Origin: Aquilaria yunnanensis
Taxonomy: Eukaryota; Streptophyta; Magnoliopsida; Malvales; Thymelaeaceae
Direction of reading: 5' to 3'
DNA: 64,000 bases
NCBI GenBank assembly: GCA_039654915.1
Contig: CM077594.1
Span: forward strand, 89,790,893 to 89,854,892
The position numbers and the translations under genes are program-made. The notes beneath the pieces were generated by a model, which was not told the DNA's origin, did no database searches, and worked only from the letters and a program-made list of their open reading frames with translations. Positions 13,240 through 30,153 of the stretch are shown here, piece by piece. Position 1 is the stretch's first letter. The number at the start of each line of letters is the position of its first letter.

Positions 13240-14720
13240 GAGTAGTGAATGAAGTCTTCCGTGGATGCCTTAATTTGCTATGATATAGTTACCAGCTTTG
13301 GGCAAATGATCTTTGTGCCGCATAATACTGCCAATGCTTTTGTGTAATTTGATAGAATAATGATAACCTGCAAATTATCAAAAGATGCAAATGTAGTTGC
13401 TCCGTGAATGGTAACCAATTCAGCTTTAATGGTAGATTCACAATAGTTGATAACGTTTAAACCCTAGGCCTAGGGAAGGACATTAAACCCCATCCATTGC
13501 CAAGCAATAGCTCCCATTAAAGACTGTCTTCTCCAAGCACCATCCACAAGAAATTTAAGAGCGGTTAGGATAATACATCCTCTAGCATTGTAGTCCTATG
13601 AATCACAAAGAGTGTTTAGTTGAAAAGAGAAACGTTTAGAAGTGTAAATGTGATGGCCTCTAGTAGCTCCTAGTTATTGTAAAAGCATGTCCTTTATGGT
13701 CATAATGGAAACGACATGAAAAGTGACATGTCAAAAAACACTTTCATTCCACCCCAACTAGATAGACCAAAAAGTAAAGACTAGGAAAGCAAACTGCTCA
13801 AAATTCAATTTCTGGGTGCTAACCAGGGTGCCCATTAACCATGTACCTAAGTGAAAATGGAGATCAGTATGAGGCTTATGACATAAATTGGCCCAAATTT
13901 GATCACAATCAAAGCAACCATAAAACAAATGATAGGGGGTTTAAATTGCCACATGACATCGATAGCAAATGGGATTGGGCAGACCACCTTGAAACGGCAA
14001 CTTTTGGCTTGTCAAAAGGGCATCAACAATACATTTCTAGAAGAACACTTTGAACTTTTTGTAGAAAGTTGAAAGCCTAAATCCTCTTCATAATTTAAAA
14101 AACGCTTGGATAATTAGAGAAAATAAACTAATTATATTGTTGATTGACCATATTCGAATATTGGGTCAAAGTCTTTCAAGAATACCCATGTGTTGTAGAA
14201 TAAATACTTAATGGAATGCTCTCACAAACTATTCTGTTAGGACCTTTAGCCGGGTACAGAGGTGAAAGAGTTGTTAAGCAATTCACAATGTTTTACGGGA
14301 AAAAGGAGTTTATGTGGTTCTAGTCCCATTCTTCCTGATTCACTTAAGAGTTGGGTAAAAGACTCTTAAAGATTTTATCAACGAAGGAGTTTGATTTATA
14401 TAATTAAGCAGCTAAGCTGACATTTGAAGAATCCAATGATCCTTCCAAATTTTAATTCAGCTTCCATCACTTATGTGACATCGGATCTTTAGCTTCAAAA
14501 AATCTTTTCCATGTAGCAGGCATCTTTAGATGGCTGAAGAATATTTTGGTCCATGGGCATCTCAGATAAACTAATTCCAACCATATTTAGCTAATAAGAC
14601 CTGTGAGACTAAAGAAGACTACCCTCCCACAAAAATCCACTAGAATATCTTACCCAAGAACGCTTTGTTAAAGAGATGAAGATCCTTAATACCAAACTTC
14701 CAATATCCTTTTGTAGGTTA
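13240..14720 (-). mobile_element. LINE 3' region: zf-RVT and RNase H remnants
   Basis: Minus-strand reading from about 14715 gives FGIKDLHLFNKAFLGK, then LLAKYGWN, then a CHISDGS-IKIWKDHWI stretch (near 14460). These are the usual words downstream of plant LINE reverse transcriptases. Toward 13600-13250 it reads LVDGAWRRQSLMGAIAWQW, then ESTIKAELVTI and ATTFASFDNLQVI, typical of the RNase H (RVT_3) domain. Many stops interrupt it. It could be the 3' end of the same family as the LINE at 5540-7870 but is a separate copy in the same orientation. Confidence 0.7.
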
Positions 14721-14786
14721 GGACTCTTTTTTTGCTTCATGTGAATACCACTGTAAGAGTAAGAGTCAGACCATCAAAAGTAAATA

Positions 14787-15820
14787 GAGAAAATTACAAA
14801 ACCTCCCCTGGGATATAATGAAACCTACAGCCTTATCATCCTTGTTTCAAATACCCACATTACCCCATTGAAAGTTAACTCCATTACTCATAGTTAACAA
14901 AAGAAAAGGGAAGATGGCTAACTTTGCCCCCTAACCTTCATCCACAAAAAAATTTGACCCCTCAACTTCTGCATCTTAACAAAAACAAAAACAAAAATAA
15001 AAACAAAAACAAAAAACAACCAGAAAACCACATCGCTGCCGCCGCCCTCTCTCTGTTCATCCTTGTTCCTCCCCCATTTTCTCTCTTGTTCCTAACCTTC
15101 ATCTGCTACACTCGCTTCTTCGCCCTCCACTCTCCCGTACCCCATATTCACCTCTTGCTTCGCCACCCCATCTTCACTGATTTGGAGGGAGAGAATCAGA
15201 GAAATGAAGAATTGGAGAATCGGAGAAATGATAGGACAGATCGGCGGAGAATCGTAGCAGGCACGATGGTGGGGCAGCGACGAAAAAGGAGATGCCGTCG
15301 GAGTCGGAGTCGGATCGCGTCGATTCGTGTCTGGGACGACGGCTGGTGGCTGGTGGGGCTCTGCTGGGATGACGGCGAATTATCCCCTTCTATTGCCTTG
15401 CTCGCCTCCGTCTCTGAACCGGCGAAAGAATCGGCGATTCGGAGGACAGACGATCCGTTCAACGATTCGAAGGACGATCGAAGGACAGATTATTCAGAGA
15501 ACGATTCGAAGGACAGACGAACAACGATCGACATCCCATAAACAATGATCAAAGGACGGCTCGTCGGTCGTCGGACGGGGAAAATTGACGGCTGTGAGAG
15601 AGAAAAAGAAAGAAGTCTGAGGGTGCAAACTTTTTCTGAAAAAAAGATTAGGAGGGCAAAATAAGATTTTCTCTTTTATGTGGTGATTGTGAGTGACGAG
15701 TTAATTTGAGAAGGGGGTAAGTGTAGGTATGTCAATATTTGGAGGGGGTAACTGTAGGTAAATCAGGAGGATGTAACTGTAGATTTCTCTATACCTCAGG
15801 GGGCTTTTTGTAATGTTCCC
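14787..15820. mobile_element. Non-autonomous Mutator-like element upstream of the MATH-BTB gene
   Basis: The left end reads GAGAAAATTACAAAACCT, and the reverse complement of the right end reads GGGAACATTACAAAAAGC. Both continue into CCCCTG-GG/AG-TATA and CTACAG, an imperfect inverted repeat of about 45 bp. Flanking 9-mers AAGTAAATA (14778-14786) and AAGCTAATA (15821-15829) match at 7 of 9 positions, fitting a decayed MULE duplication. The interior is GC-rich (about 15020-15600) and contains a 205-codon open frame (+) of low-complexity Arg/Asp-rich composition that I do not regard as a gene. Confidence 0.65.
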
Positions 15821-15989
15821 AAGCTAATATAGAACTTGGGTTGCGAGGTTGGAACGGGTTTTGGATTCGGGTGTGTGGAGGGTCCGTTTCTTCTTGGACC
15901 CGCAACTGGTAAGAGGTGAACGGACTTTACCAACCTTTCAGCCAGCCGTTCCTGTTCTGAGCACTTTTTCTTTTTGGTTGCAGAAGCGT

Positions 15990-16014
15990 CCAATAATGTT
16001 TTCTGTATAAAATA
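15990..16014 (+). promoter_or_regulatory. Candidate core promoter of the MATH-BTB gene
   Basis: A CCAAT motif at 15990-15994 precedes GTATAAAATA at about 16005-16014. Transcription would start near 16040, leaving about 350 bp of leader before the ATG at 16398. A Mutator-like element ends only about 170 bp upstream. Confidence 0.4.
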
Positions 16015-16397
16015 GCAACTCCTCCTCGAATCACGTAAAACTCTCTCAGCGCGATTGAAATCCATTTCGTCATCCACCGCCCTTCCCCTTCGTCACAGCA
16101 TACGACCCAAACCCGCACCAACCTTCCGGTCAACTCTTTCTTCGCGCCCCAGATTGGCTCCCAATTGACTCCCAAAATCCCCATTTTAGACCAGAAAACC
16201 CTAATTCTTGCATCAACCTTCAATTGACTCGATATCCATTTCGTTCCAGCCAAAAAAAACCCGAAATTCGCATTATGCACCATCCCTGTCGATCTGGGAA
16301 CCCAATTCATCGCGTTTTCTTCATCTGAGACGATACGCAGTTCGTGATTCGTTAGATTTGCTGGATTTTCTCTCCGATTGTTGAGTCTTTGCAGTTG

Positions 16398-19231
16398 ATG
16401 GGCATAATCAGCGTTGCCAACGAACTCTATAAGCCCTCTACTTCTTCCTCCCCGGCTCCTTCGCTTACCACCTCAACTTCTGTAACAGAAACGATAAATG
16501 GATCGCACGAGTTCAAGATCAGCGGCTTCTCGCTCGCCAAGGGCATGGGGATCGGCAAGTACATAGCGTCTGATACTTTCGTGGTCGGTGGCTACTCGTG
16601 GGCCATCTATTTCTATCCAGACGGCAAGAGCGTCGAGGATAACGCGGTTTATGTCTCGCTCTTCATTGCCCTTGCGAGCGAGGGAACCGATGTCCGGGCG
16701 CTGTTTGAGCTGACCCTTCTGGATCAGAGCGGAAAAGATCGCCACAAGGTGCATAGCCATTTCGGCAGAACGCTTGAGGGCGGCCCCTACACGCTCAAGT
16801 ACCGAGGCAGCATGTGGTGAGTATGACTCTTGTTGTTGGAGCAATGTTAAGTGTTATAAACTTTTTGTTAGAAACAAAAGGTTGAATTGTTCTTGGCTCT
16901 TCGGAACGGGGCCGGATTTGATAGCTCAGAGAGCTATCGATTAGATGTGATGTTCTTTTTGTTATAAACGAAGAGCTGAAATCGATTCCCAAGAATATTG
17001 CATCTATATACAATAGCTCTCTGAGCTGTTATTGAGTTGTACGCAGCTGCTAGGTTTGGGGTTGATTAGCCCCCCAGTGCACGCTCTTCTCTCTTTGTTG
17101 GTGTAATGTTGCATGTTGCTGTGACTTCCATCTTGTGGCACTCATTTCTTGATCAAAAAACAAGCTTGGGAATTGTTTAAGTCTATGTTTTCTTCCTCCT
17201 AACAATGCTGGCTGTTTGATCACTGAAATTCATTTTTGTGTGAGAACTTGATCAATTGTAATGTTTTTGGGCATTTATCAGGGGCTATAAACGATTCTAC
17301 AAAAGAACTCTTCTGGAGACATCAGACTTCCTTAAAGATGATTGCCTTTTAATTCGCTGCAGTGTTGGTGTGGTTAATTCTCACACAGAGGGACCAAAAA
17401 TATACTCCATTGCTGTACCACCGTCAGATATCGGTCAGCATTTTGGGAAGCTTCTTGAAAGTGGAATAGCAACTGACGTAAATTTTGAAGTTTGTGGGGA
17501 AATATTTGCTGCCCACAAACTAGTTCTTGCAACACGGTCACCTGTATTCAGGGCACAACTGTGTGGTCCACTGAGAGATAGGAATACACAGTGCATAAAA
17601 GTAGAAGATATGGAAGCCCCTGTGTTCAAGGTTTATTTACTCTCTCCTCTTGATTACTTCTTACCTTACTCTGTATCTATAAAAGAACTGAGGTTGTGTA
17701 TTTGTTTAATTTTCAGTCAGATATAGTTAGAGCATTGTACTTTCTTTGAGGGATGCATGTCTTCTGAGTTCTCTGTGTTGATGTAATTTAAGTGATTTTA
17801 GTTAGGTCTTCTTTGTGGTGTGGGTTACCAGTCAAATGTCCATGTCTGTTTCCACACTTTTTCGGTAGATTAAGTTCACCCAACACTGCTATTAAACCTG
17901 TCTGATCTTTGTTGTTATACATGCTAAAAGGTGGAAAAAAAGGTTTGACACTTTGGCTTAGGGCACAAGATACAAGAGCAAGAGTTATGTGCTAGAGCAT
18001 ATCTCAGTTTTGGTTTTAGCTCATAATAATGAGATGCATATGTACATCATTAGTGTCATTGGGGAGTTTGGGCAAGGTTGTTCTGTTGGTTGTTGCCTTT
18101 GGTGAGTAATTGTGGTGCCATTCAGGAAATGAATGTACATCTGGAACTTATGCCTGTGGCGCTGCTCATGCACCAATCTTACTGATCCCAGATAAGGCTT
18201 ACAACCTTTTTGTTTTCTCGTCTAAATTCTGTTGCTCATTCCATAGTTTTAACATGGGAAAAGATAATGCTTATGTCAGTTTCAGCTGTGGGTAGTTTCA
18301 AGTATTTATCCGGCTCATAACCATAGGGAATTCATTGTAAATAGAGAAACAGTTTATGCTTCGATTAGATGGACTGAGAAGATTGCTCTCGGGCAAGGAA
18401 ATCTAAACAGTTCATATCTGCAGCGAAGGAATTGCATGTACCAAAATGATTGGTGCTTCTTTTCAATTCACCTCAGTGGATCCAGGTGAAATTATGAAAT
18501 TTGGTGGAAATGACTTCATCTTACTTGTTGTTTTAGGCGCAAAAACTGCAAGTTTCCATTACGGTTATAATCACCTGATGGTATCCTTTGGACTTGGTAA
18601 GCTCCTGTATCTAGACTGGGTAAGCTGTTGTTTTTTAACTTATTTCTCTTGTATTGGCTGTTTGCAGGTGTTACTTCATCATATCTACTGGGATACCTTA
18701 CCAGACATAGGAGAACTTGTTGGTTCAAGCTCAAAATGGGCTTCAACTCTGATGGCACAGCATCTCCTTGCAGCTGCGGACCGTTATGCACTTGAGAGGC
18801 TGAGGTTGCTTTGTGAGGCCAAACTCTGTGAAGGTGTTACAATAAACACAGTTGCAACTACGCTAGCCTTGGCTGAGCAACACCATTGTTTGCATCTGAA
18901 ATCTGTATGCCTCAAATTCACTGCAATGCCTGAAAACCTGAAAGGTAAAAATTCATTAGTTGGTAGAAGCACTAGCGTCAATTTTGTTTGCTTGTATGCT
19001 AAACTAGCACTGGCTGATGAAAAATTGCTGTTGAATTGTTGTTTCTCAGCTGTGATGCAGTCAGAGGGTTTTGGTTATCTGAAAGAAAGCTGTCCTTCTG
19101 TCCTTGCTGAACTTCTCCAGTATGTGGCGAAGATTAGTGAGCATTCCGTTGTTGATTTTGGGCGTCGAAGCTATGTGGCTCTGGATGGTTGTGATGCAAA
19201 TGGACGAAGGGTGAAACCAAGACTGCATTGA
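16398..19231 (+). CDS. BPM: BTB/POZ-MATH (BPM) protein, CUL3 substrate adaptor
   Basis: Exons 16398-16816, 17282-17630, 18668-18944 and 19050-19231 join in frame (1,227 nt, 408 aa) with GT-AG introns. The ATG at 16398 is the first methionine in the frame. The MATH domain (about residues 33-165) carries [50 protein letters not shown] and GYKRFYKR. The BTB/POZ domain (about 190-300) carries [19 protein letters not shown] and VFRAQL. The BPM C-terminal region carries [20 protein letters not shown] and ALAEQHHC. The tail ends GRRVKPRLH, a hallmark of the BPM4-6 side of the Arabidopsis family. Family members bridge CUL3 ubiquitin ligase to transcription factors and PP2C phosphatases in the nucleus and cytoplasm; that role is inferred from homology. 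Length and domain order are normal and I see no broken residues. The subfamily number is uncertain. Confidence 0.93.
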
Positions 19232-20344
19232 CCTTGGTCTGAGCCTGGTAGATCCTTCATTGCCGAGAAATTGAATCCTTAGCATTAGATATTTTTGTAA
19301 TTGTACCAAACAGCTGACCACATATGAGAAATCGGCGTTTGTTGTTAATTGTTGTCTTCCTTTTCGATCACAGAATGCCTTGCAGGGTCTCCACTACTGA
19401 ATATCGTGATGGGGAAGGCTGCGAGGCACGTAAATGCCCGGCCGGACTGTTAAGCATATTTCTCCTGTATACGAGTTGTTTAAACTGTAAACGCCAAAAA
19501 CTTGTAGGGCAAAATAATTCCTTGTTACCGACCAAAGATTAGACATTTGGACTAATGGTTAAAACTTGTCTCCGTAATTATCTTTCAAACTCGGTTCCTG
19601 CCAAGCCAGGGAATGCCGTTCCTGTGCTTAATCATAAATTAATTACAAATATCATGACTGGAGGATCATCAATGAGAATTTCTTTGATCACTCAGTCAGC
19701 GGTCTCTGGTTGGTGTAGCATGCTTTACACCCTTGAAAACCCTTGAAAATGGAGTAACCTTCTCATCCACTTAACATTGGACCAAAACCATATCCAAAAG
19801 CAAACATGCCTAAAGAAAGTAGAACGTTCTCAAGGAACAGGCCCGTCATTCCGCACAAGGTGTAAAACTATGGCGTGTGAATTTTTACCTTTTTTTTCCC
19901 AGTATTTTACAAAAAAATCAGCACAAATGGGTGAAGCTGGTTACGGGCGTTAATTCAGTTAAGAGTCAGAACAAGGATACAAGTAATGTCAGTTTCCGAC
20001 ATGCTAACATCAGGGGTGGAACAAGAACAAGTTATCCTTCCAGCACTCTGAAGAAGGATGATAACCATGGAATTACTTTTATCTTACTAATTCTACAGTT
20101 CCAATATGCTCTTCTCGCCATCCATCACGATTGAACTGATTCTGAATGATTACAGGAAGGAGCCATAGTAACCATCTTCCAAACCAGCACTTTAGACTAC
20201 AACCTACAGCAGTTGCAGGCTTCCAGCATTCTGAGCACCAACATCCAACAAGTGATGAGATCTTTGACACGACCTTGCATCAACATGGGAAGACATACTG
20301 CTGCTGAGCACCTGACTGTTGCTTCCTTCGGTGAGAACATGTGA
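19232..20344. other. Convergent intergenic region
   Basis: Holds the 3' UTRs of the MATH-BTB gene (from the left) and the MAP kinase (from the right). Short frames at 19324-20134 (+) show no domain. No transposon ends were seen. Confidence 0.5.
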
Positions 20345-25604
<5,260 letters not shown>

Positions 25605-26230
25605 CTTAGCATCAAAAGAGCTGAAACCAACAAATCAACAGGTGCTTTTGGCAGTGTCCACGCTGAGGAAAAAAACCAGTTTGACCTGGCACTCGAATAG
25701 TCCAATCCCGAATCAGAAGATCACAAACGCATTCATCAACAGAATCCAAATTGAGATCCCCAGAAGCCAGAAATGCCCAAATTGAAAAATCACCAGAGAA
25801 AGTAAACTGTCACCTACTTTCAAGATCAATAATCAACAAATCTCCAAAAGAGCCCTAAAGATTCCAAGGGCAGAAGGTACAGGGGAAAGCAAAAAAGCAG
25901 AGGCAAAAGTTGCAGAGCAATGACGGGAAAATGCTAGGAAAATAAGTTATTGGAGGATAAAGCAAACAACTTTTCTGGATTAAGGAAAAGCGATGAATCA
26001 ACCAGCTTAGCTCTCTATCACTAAAAAAGAGGATCAGGGTCTGGCCAAATTATTTCGGTGGATGACCCAAAATGTATCAGTCAGGAAACGGGAGCTCAGA
26101 AGATTGAAACGAAGAATTTGAAGCAATAATTTCTGTGCTCTGAAAGAAAAACAAGATGATCTAACATAAGCCCGAGGATTCGATCTCGCGGTGGAGAGAT
26201 TGAGGACTAGCGCCTACTTCAAGTTGAAGG
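25605..26230 (-). other. 5' leader region of the MAP kinase gene
   Basis: Sequence upstream of the MPK16 ATG on the minus strand. It is rich in CT on that strand near 26190-26230 (TCTCGCCTCTCCG), as in plant 5' UTRs, and no competing long frame is present. A leader intron is possible but cannot be fixed by eye. Confidence 0.35.
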
Positions 26231-26316
26231 CTAAAATCGGAGAGGCGAGAGAACAATAAAGGACGAAATACAATTATTTAAAGTTGCATACAACTAAAAT
26301 TTGTGGTAAAGACTTT

Positions 26317-26341
26317 GTGCCAGGTGCCAGGTGCCAGGTGC
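26317..26341. repeat. Heptamer tandem repeat (GTGCCAG)3+
   Basis: Three perfect GTGCCAG units followed by a partial GTGCA. A small simple repeat upstream of the MAP kinase gene. Confidence 0.9.
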
Positions 26342-26342
26342 A

Positions 26343-26989
26343 ATATTCAGTCTCCACTACAAAAATTAAAAGAAAAGAAAAACAGAGTTGAATTGAGAAC
26401 ACTCATTGATCGAAAATGATTGATAATGACCGACAACTCCGAAATCCGAATACTGAGAGCGGCCAACTAAAATACACGGGCCACGAGCTACACCATGTAT
26501 TTACAAAGTCGTGACCGTACTCTGAACAACATATTTATTTGAGAAAAAAAATATTTTATAAAATAGTATATTAATATTTTACATTTTATAGAAAAATGTA
26601 TTTATTTAAATAAAATAAAACTTCCCAGGACAGTATGTTTATTTTTAGGAAATAATATTTCTTATGTTGATTTAAAAAATATTATTTATGAATAATATTT
26701 CTTTCAAAATTAATAATATTTTACAGAACATCACATTTATAAGAATAGAACAGTATAGAACATCTATCAAGTCCTTTAATTACGCAGTCAATGATGAGTC
26801 TAAGGCAAGCGTAAATCGAACTCGCCATAGGAATATGTCTAATAAAGAAGAGATTAAAGGAGACAATGCTTCAATGGAGGCAACTTTAGCAGTGGAGATT
26901 GCCATCGATAGAGGCTGGCTATAGGATTACATTTATAGTAGTGCTAAATAACTCAGCTTTTATTTAGAACCAAATATAGTTTTATTGCA
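26343..26989. other. AT-rich spacer, one unexplained 78-codon frame
   Basis: The frame at 26688-26924 (+) reads partly like coding sequence in its second half (about 26780-26924; charged, Asn/Glu/Ala-rich) but has no recognised domain or start context. Otherwise nothing was seen. Confidence 0.3.
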
Positions 26990-27640
26990 TAGTATTGTTC
27001 CGTTTAGTAATGAATAATGTTCTATTCATATAAATATGTTGTTCTATAATATGTTATTCATTTTACAATATGTGTTGTTCATAAAAAATGTTGCTTTGTT
27101 CAGTAATCAGTATTGTTTTGTTCAATAGTAAAATAGTGTTCTATTTCTACAAGTGTGTTATTCTATAATATTTTATTCATTTTATAAGATGTGTCATTCG
27201 TAATAAGTATTATTCCATTCAGTAATAATATTGTTCCATTCAATAATAAATGTTGCTCCTTTTATACAAATGTATTGTTCTGTAATATGACGTTCATTTC
27301 ATAAAAAGTGTTGTCCGTAATAATTGTTGTTATGTTTTATAATAAGTGCTGTTCTTTTTAGTAATAATTATTATTCCATTCATACAAATATATTATTCTG
27401 TAATATGCTATTCATTTCATAAAAAGCGTTATTCGTAATAAATATTATTCCATTCAGTAATAATTATTATTCTACTTAGTAATAATTGTTGTTTCGTTCA
27501 TACAAATGTGTTGTTTTATAATATATTATTCATTTCATAAAATGTGTTATTCGTAATAAGTATTGTCCCAATCAGTTAAATGTGATGTTCCATTCATTAA
27601 TAACTGTTGTTTTGTTTATGTAAATGTACTATTCCGTAAT
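26990..27640. repeat. AT-rich tandem repeat, unit about 115-120 bp
   Basis: The phrase TTCTRTAATATG-TATTCATTT recurs near 27042, 27163, 27276, 27390 and 27510, with a last degenerate copy near 27628. It is linked by repeated words such as CATTCAGTAATAAT and GTGTTATTCGTAATAA. That gives five to six diverged units, intervals 113-121 bp. A Stowaway-like MITE begins at the end of the last unit. Confidence 0.8.
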
Positions 27641-27972
27641 GTTTCCTTCATCCCAAAATAAATGATACGTTTTATTGGGCACAAAGATTAAAATATGTAT
27701 CATTTATATTATTCTTCACTTTTTTACCTTTGAAGCTAAAATAAGAAAAAAAAATCTACTTAGAGTTTTGTGTAATGAGAGTTTAAATGAGAATTAAAAA
27801 AAAGAATTTTTTTTTTGGTTTTGTGTATTTTTTGGACTTTATGCTAAGAGAGTTTAAATGAAAGTAATAAAGTAAAATAGATATTAAAAACTTTCCACAA
27901 AAAGAAACAACTAATCTTTCTTAGGGACAACCCAAAAAAGAAAACTTGTCATTCTTTTAAGGAAAGAGGGAG
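27641..27972. mobile_element. Stowaway-like MITE, copy B
   Basis: Same family and orientation as the copy at 22447-22787. Shared landmarks in order are TTCATCCCA at the left end, a GGGCAC(A/G)(A/G)AGATTAA block, TGTGTAATGAGAGTT, AGAGAGTTTAAATGAAA, ATTAAAAACTTTCCA and the end GAGGGAG followed by TA (27973-27974). The left TA is no longer adjacent. 332 bp, non-coding. Confidence 0.75.
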
Positions 27973-27974
27973 TA

Positions 27975-28290
27975 TGTTGTAAATAATCTGACAGTAATAG
28001 CGCAGTTGTAGTTTGAAAACATAAATGTATAAATTAGTGTTCAATTTAGTATAATGTAGTGTTCTTTCTAAAGGAAGATGTTTTTTGACGTAATGATATT
28101 CATTTCATAAGATAAGTTGTTCAAGCTGTAATGGCCATTTTGTAATAGTGCGTTTGTAATTTAAAAATATCAAAGTATGAATTAATGTTCAGCTTAGTAC
28201 AATATGGTATTCTTTCTATCAGAAGATATTGTTCAACGTAATGACATTCGTTTCTTAGGATATGCTAATAAAGACATGATGATCTTTTTG
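27975..28290. repeat. Second AT-rich tandem repeat, unit about 150 bp
   Basis: Two diverged copies: AATAGCGCAGTTGTAGTTTG near 27996 and AATAGTGCGTTTGTAATTTA near 28143. Each is followed by ATTA-TGTTCA-TTAGTA-AAT, a TTCTTTCTA word and AACGTAATGA-ATTC. It resumes the TTCATTTCATAAGAT theme of the array left of the MITE, so the MITE may have inserted into one longer array. Confidence 0.65.
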
Positions 28291-28525
28291 TATAGATAGT
28301 GTTCATATCTCCATTTGTGCTGCTCAAGATGAGGTTGCAATTTTGTAAATACTATAAAAGTATGGGTACAGCCCGTGAATTAGGTTTATCATATAGCTAC
28401 TCATAGTTTAAAAAAAACCAACTTAATTAAAGAATTGAGAATTAAATAAAATCAGAACTACAAGTTTAAATTTTTTAGTTTTGTTCTTAGTCTTTTCAAT
28501 TTCTACTAGAGTTTAAATTTAAGGT

Positions 28526-30014
28526 TGATAAATGTATTTTGTGATGGTTAAAGTAGCTGACTTTTTTGCAACTTTGACAACGATTTTGACCATCAATTTC
28601 TTTCACTCTGTGCTATCTTTCTTAGTATTTTTTGCTTTGTTCCTTCATTATACAAGTTGGAAAACATCATGGATGCATTGGAATGAAATGAGATCGAGCA
28701 GAGCAAAATGTAGTCGTGCATTAGTCAAAGTAGGGAAGAAGCTTGTTGTGACGCATTGCTGACATTAAGGATGTGTCACCAACATTGAAAACACTCTATT
28801 TGACTTTTGCCTTTTTGGCGATGCAGGGCCGCCATTCAAAGCCATGACGACATGACATTGCCATTTCTCCTATTTGGGTAACACAATGCCACGGTTTTTG
28901 GATCTTTGTGGTCCCCTACTTCATTTTTTAATCCAAGTTTTCGATTGGCTAGGGGATTCTATCTATTATGTTAGGTGAAACATAAGATAAAGTTTTAGGC
29001 AGGATTTGGGCTGCAGCTTCTCCAATAAGTGTTTAGGTTTGGATTCATCCACAATACTCTTCTTCTTATTTTCTCTTGGAGCCACCATTGGAAGCCACCA
29101 TTGGAAACTAGTGTAGGAGTTTGCTTGAAGAGCTAAAAGGCTTCTTGGAGGCTAAGGACACTTGGACTTCTAATATTTTCCTTTTATTTTTTTTCTTTCC
29201 TTTTTTTTTCTTGTATTTCCTTTTTTATGTTTAGATTGAATCTTGGAAAGTTGTTCATGGATATTTTGGTTATGGACTAGTGTTATTGAACTTTTTAGGA
29301 TGAGACCTAACTCTTGTTATTTTATGTTATCTTAAGGTATTTTATGGAAATGGCCTCATGTTGATTTTCTCTTGAGCTTCTCTTGTATGTGTTTGATCAT
29401 CTCACACATTTATCCCAATCATTTCTTTATCTTGAAAGAGGGAAATGAGTGGTGGAATTAGAGAGGGGCATGATGGGTTAGTTAGAATAGAGATAATAAA
29501 CTACCCATTAGGTGTAATAGAAGGCTTAGGTCTTAATCCACCTTATTTTTAAATTGTGTGCTTGAGAAAGTCTTATAATTAAAGTGTAGGTGAGCATGCC
29601 TTTGACTTGAGAAAGTAGGGTATTGATTCTAGAATGCCTCCACCTCACTAAGTTGCAATATCCATAATACTTCACTTTTGCTTAGGTAGTCAGGTTAGTA
29701 GGTTCATCCTAGGGAGTGACTTAGTTATCAAGTTAGACCAATTTAAGTTAGTGTTAGCTAGAGTAGTGAGCATTAATTTCTCTTATGATACTTAGTTTAA
29801 ATTCTTGCATCTTTATTTTTTTCACATACCAACAAAAAAAATCAACATATGTTCCTTTTTATAATTTAGTTATTCTAGTAGCTTAGACATGTTATTCATC
29901 GTGATTTCACTTTTTATCTCTTGGGATGATATTCTTGCTCACCATTAGCACATAACAATACTATACACTTGTAGGTGAATAAGGGTTACAAATTTAAGAA
30001 TCATGTGTTTCACA
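28526..30014 (+). repeat. 5' LTR of the Ty3/gypsy element
   Basis: Starts TGATAAATGTATTTTGTGAT and ends GTGTTTCACA. Just inside, 30021-30040 reads TTTTTAGCAGCATTGTCGAG. This is a decayed form of the widespread post-LTR motif TTTTTGGCGCCGTTGCCGGG, with the differences mostly C-to-T or G-to-A. Alignable to the 3' LTR along its whole length with substitutions and small indels. Confidence 0.88.
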
Positions 30015-30153
30015 ATAAAGTTTTTAGCAGCATTGTCGAGAAAAGTGATTTGATTTTACTTTGGATATCAAGTTGTTGGTTAATCTTGTTTACTTGTTCC
30101 TTTTCGTTATAGTTAGTTGGGTCTTTCTTTTCCATTATAAGTTCTTCTAGTGC

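Noticed and set aside
14924..15541. 205-codon open frame, longest uninterrupted one outside the NLR fragment and the 261-codon read-through over MATH-BTB exons 3-4
   Set aside because: It lies in the GC-rich core of a Mutator-like element, has low-complexity Lys/Asn then Arg/Asp repeats, no domain and overlapping frames of similar length on both strands.
16473..16844. 123-codon frame on the minus strand
   Set aside because: Shadow of BPM exon 1, which has clear MATH homology on the plus strand.
18446..18667. Extended open frame before BPM exon 3
   Set aside because: The 261-codon frame runs back through the intron; homology to BPM proteins begins only at VLLHHIYWD after a good TTTGCAG acceptor at 18661-18667.
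26350..26370. CACTACAAAAATT resembling a CACTA terminus
   Set aside because: No subterminal repeats, no inverted partner and no 3-bp duplication could be found.
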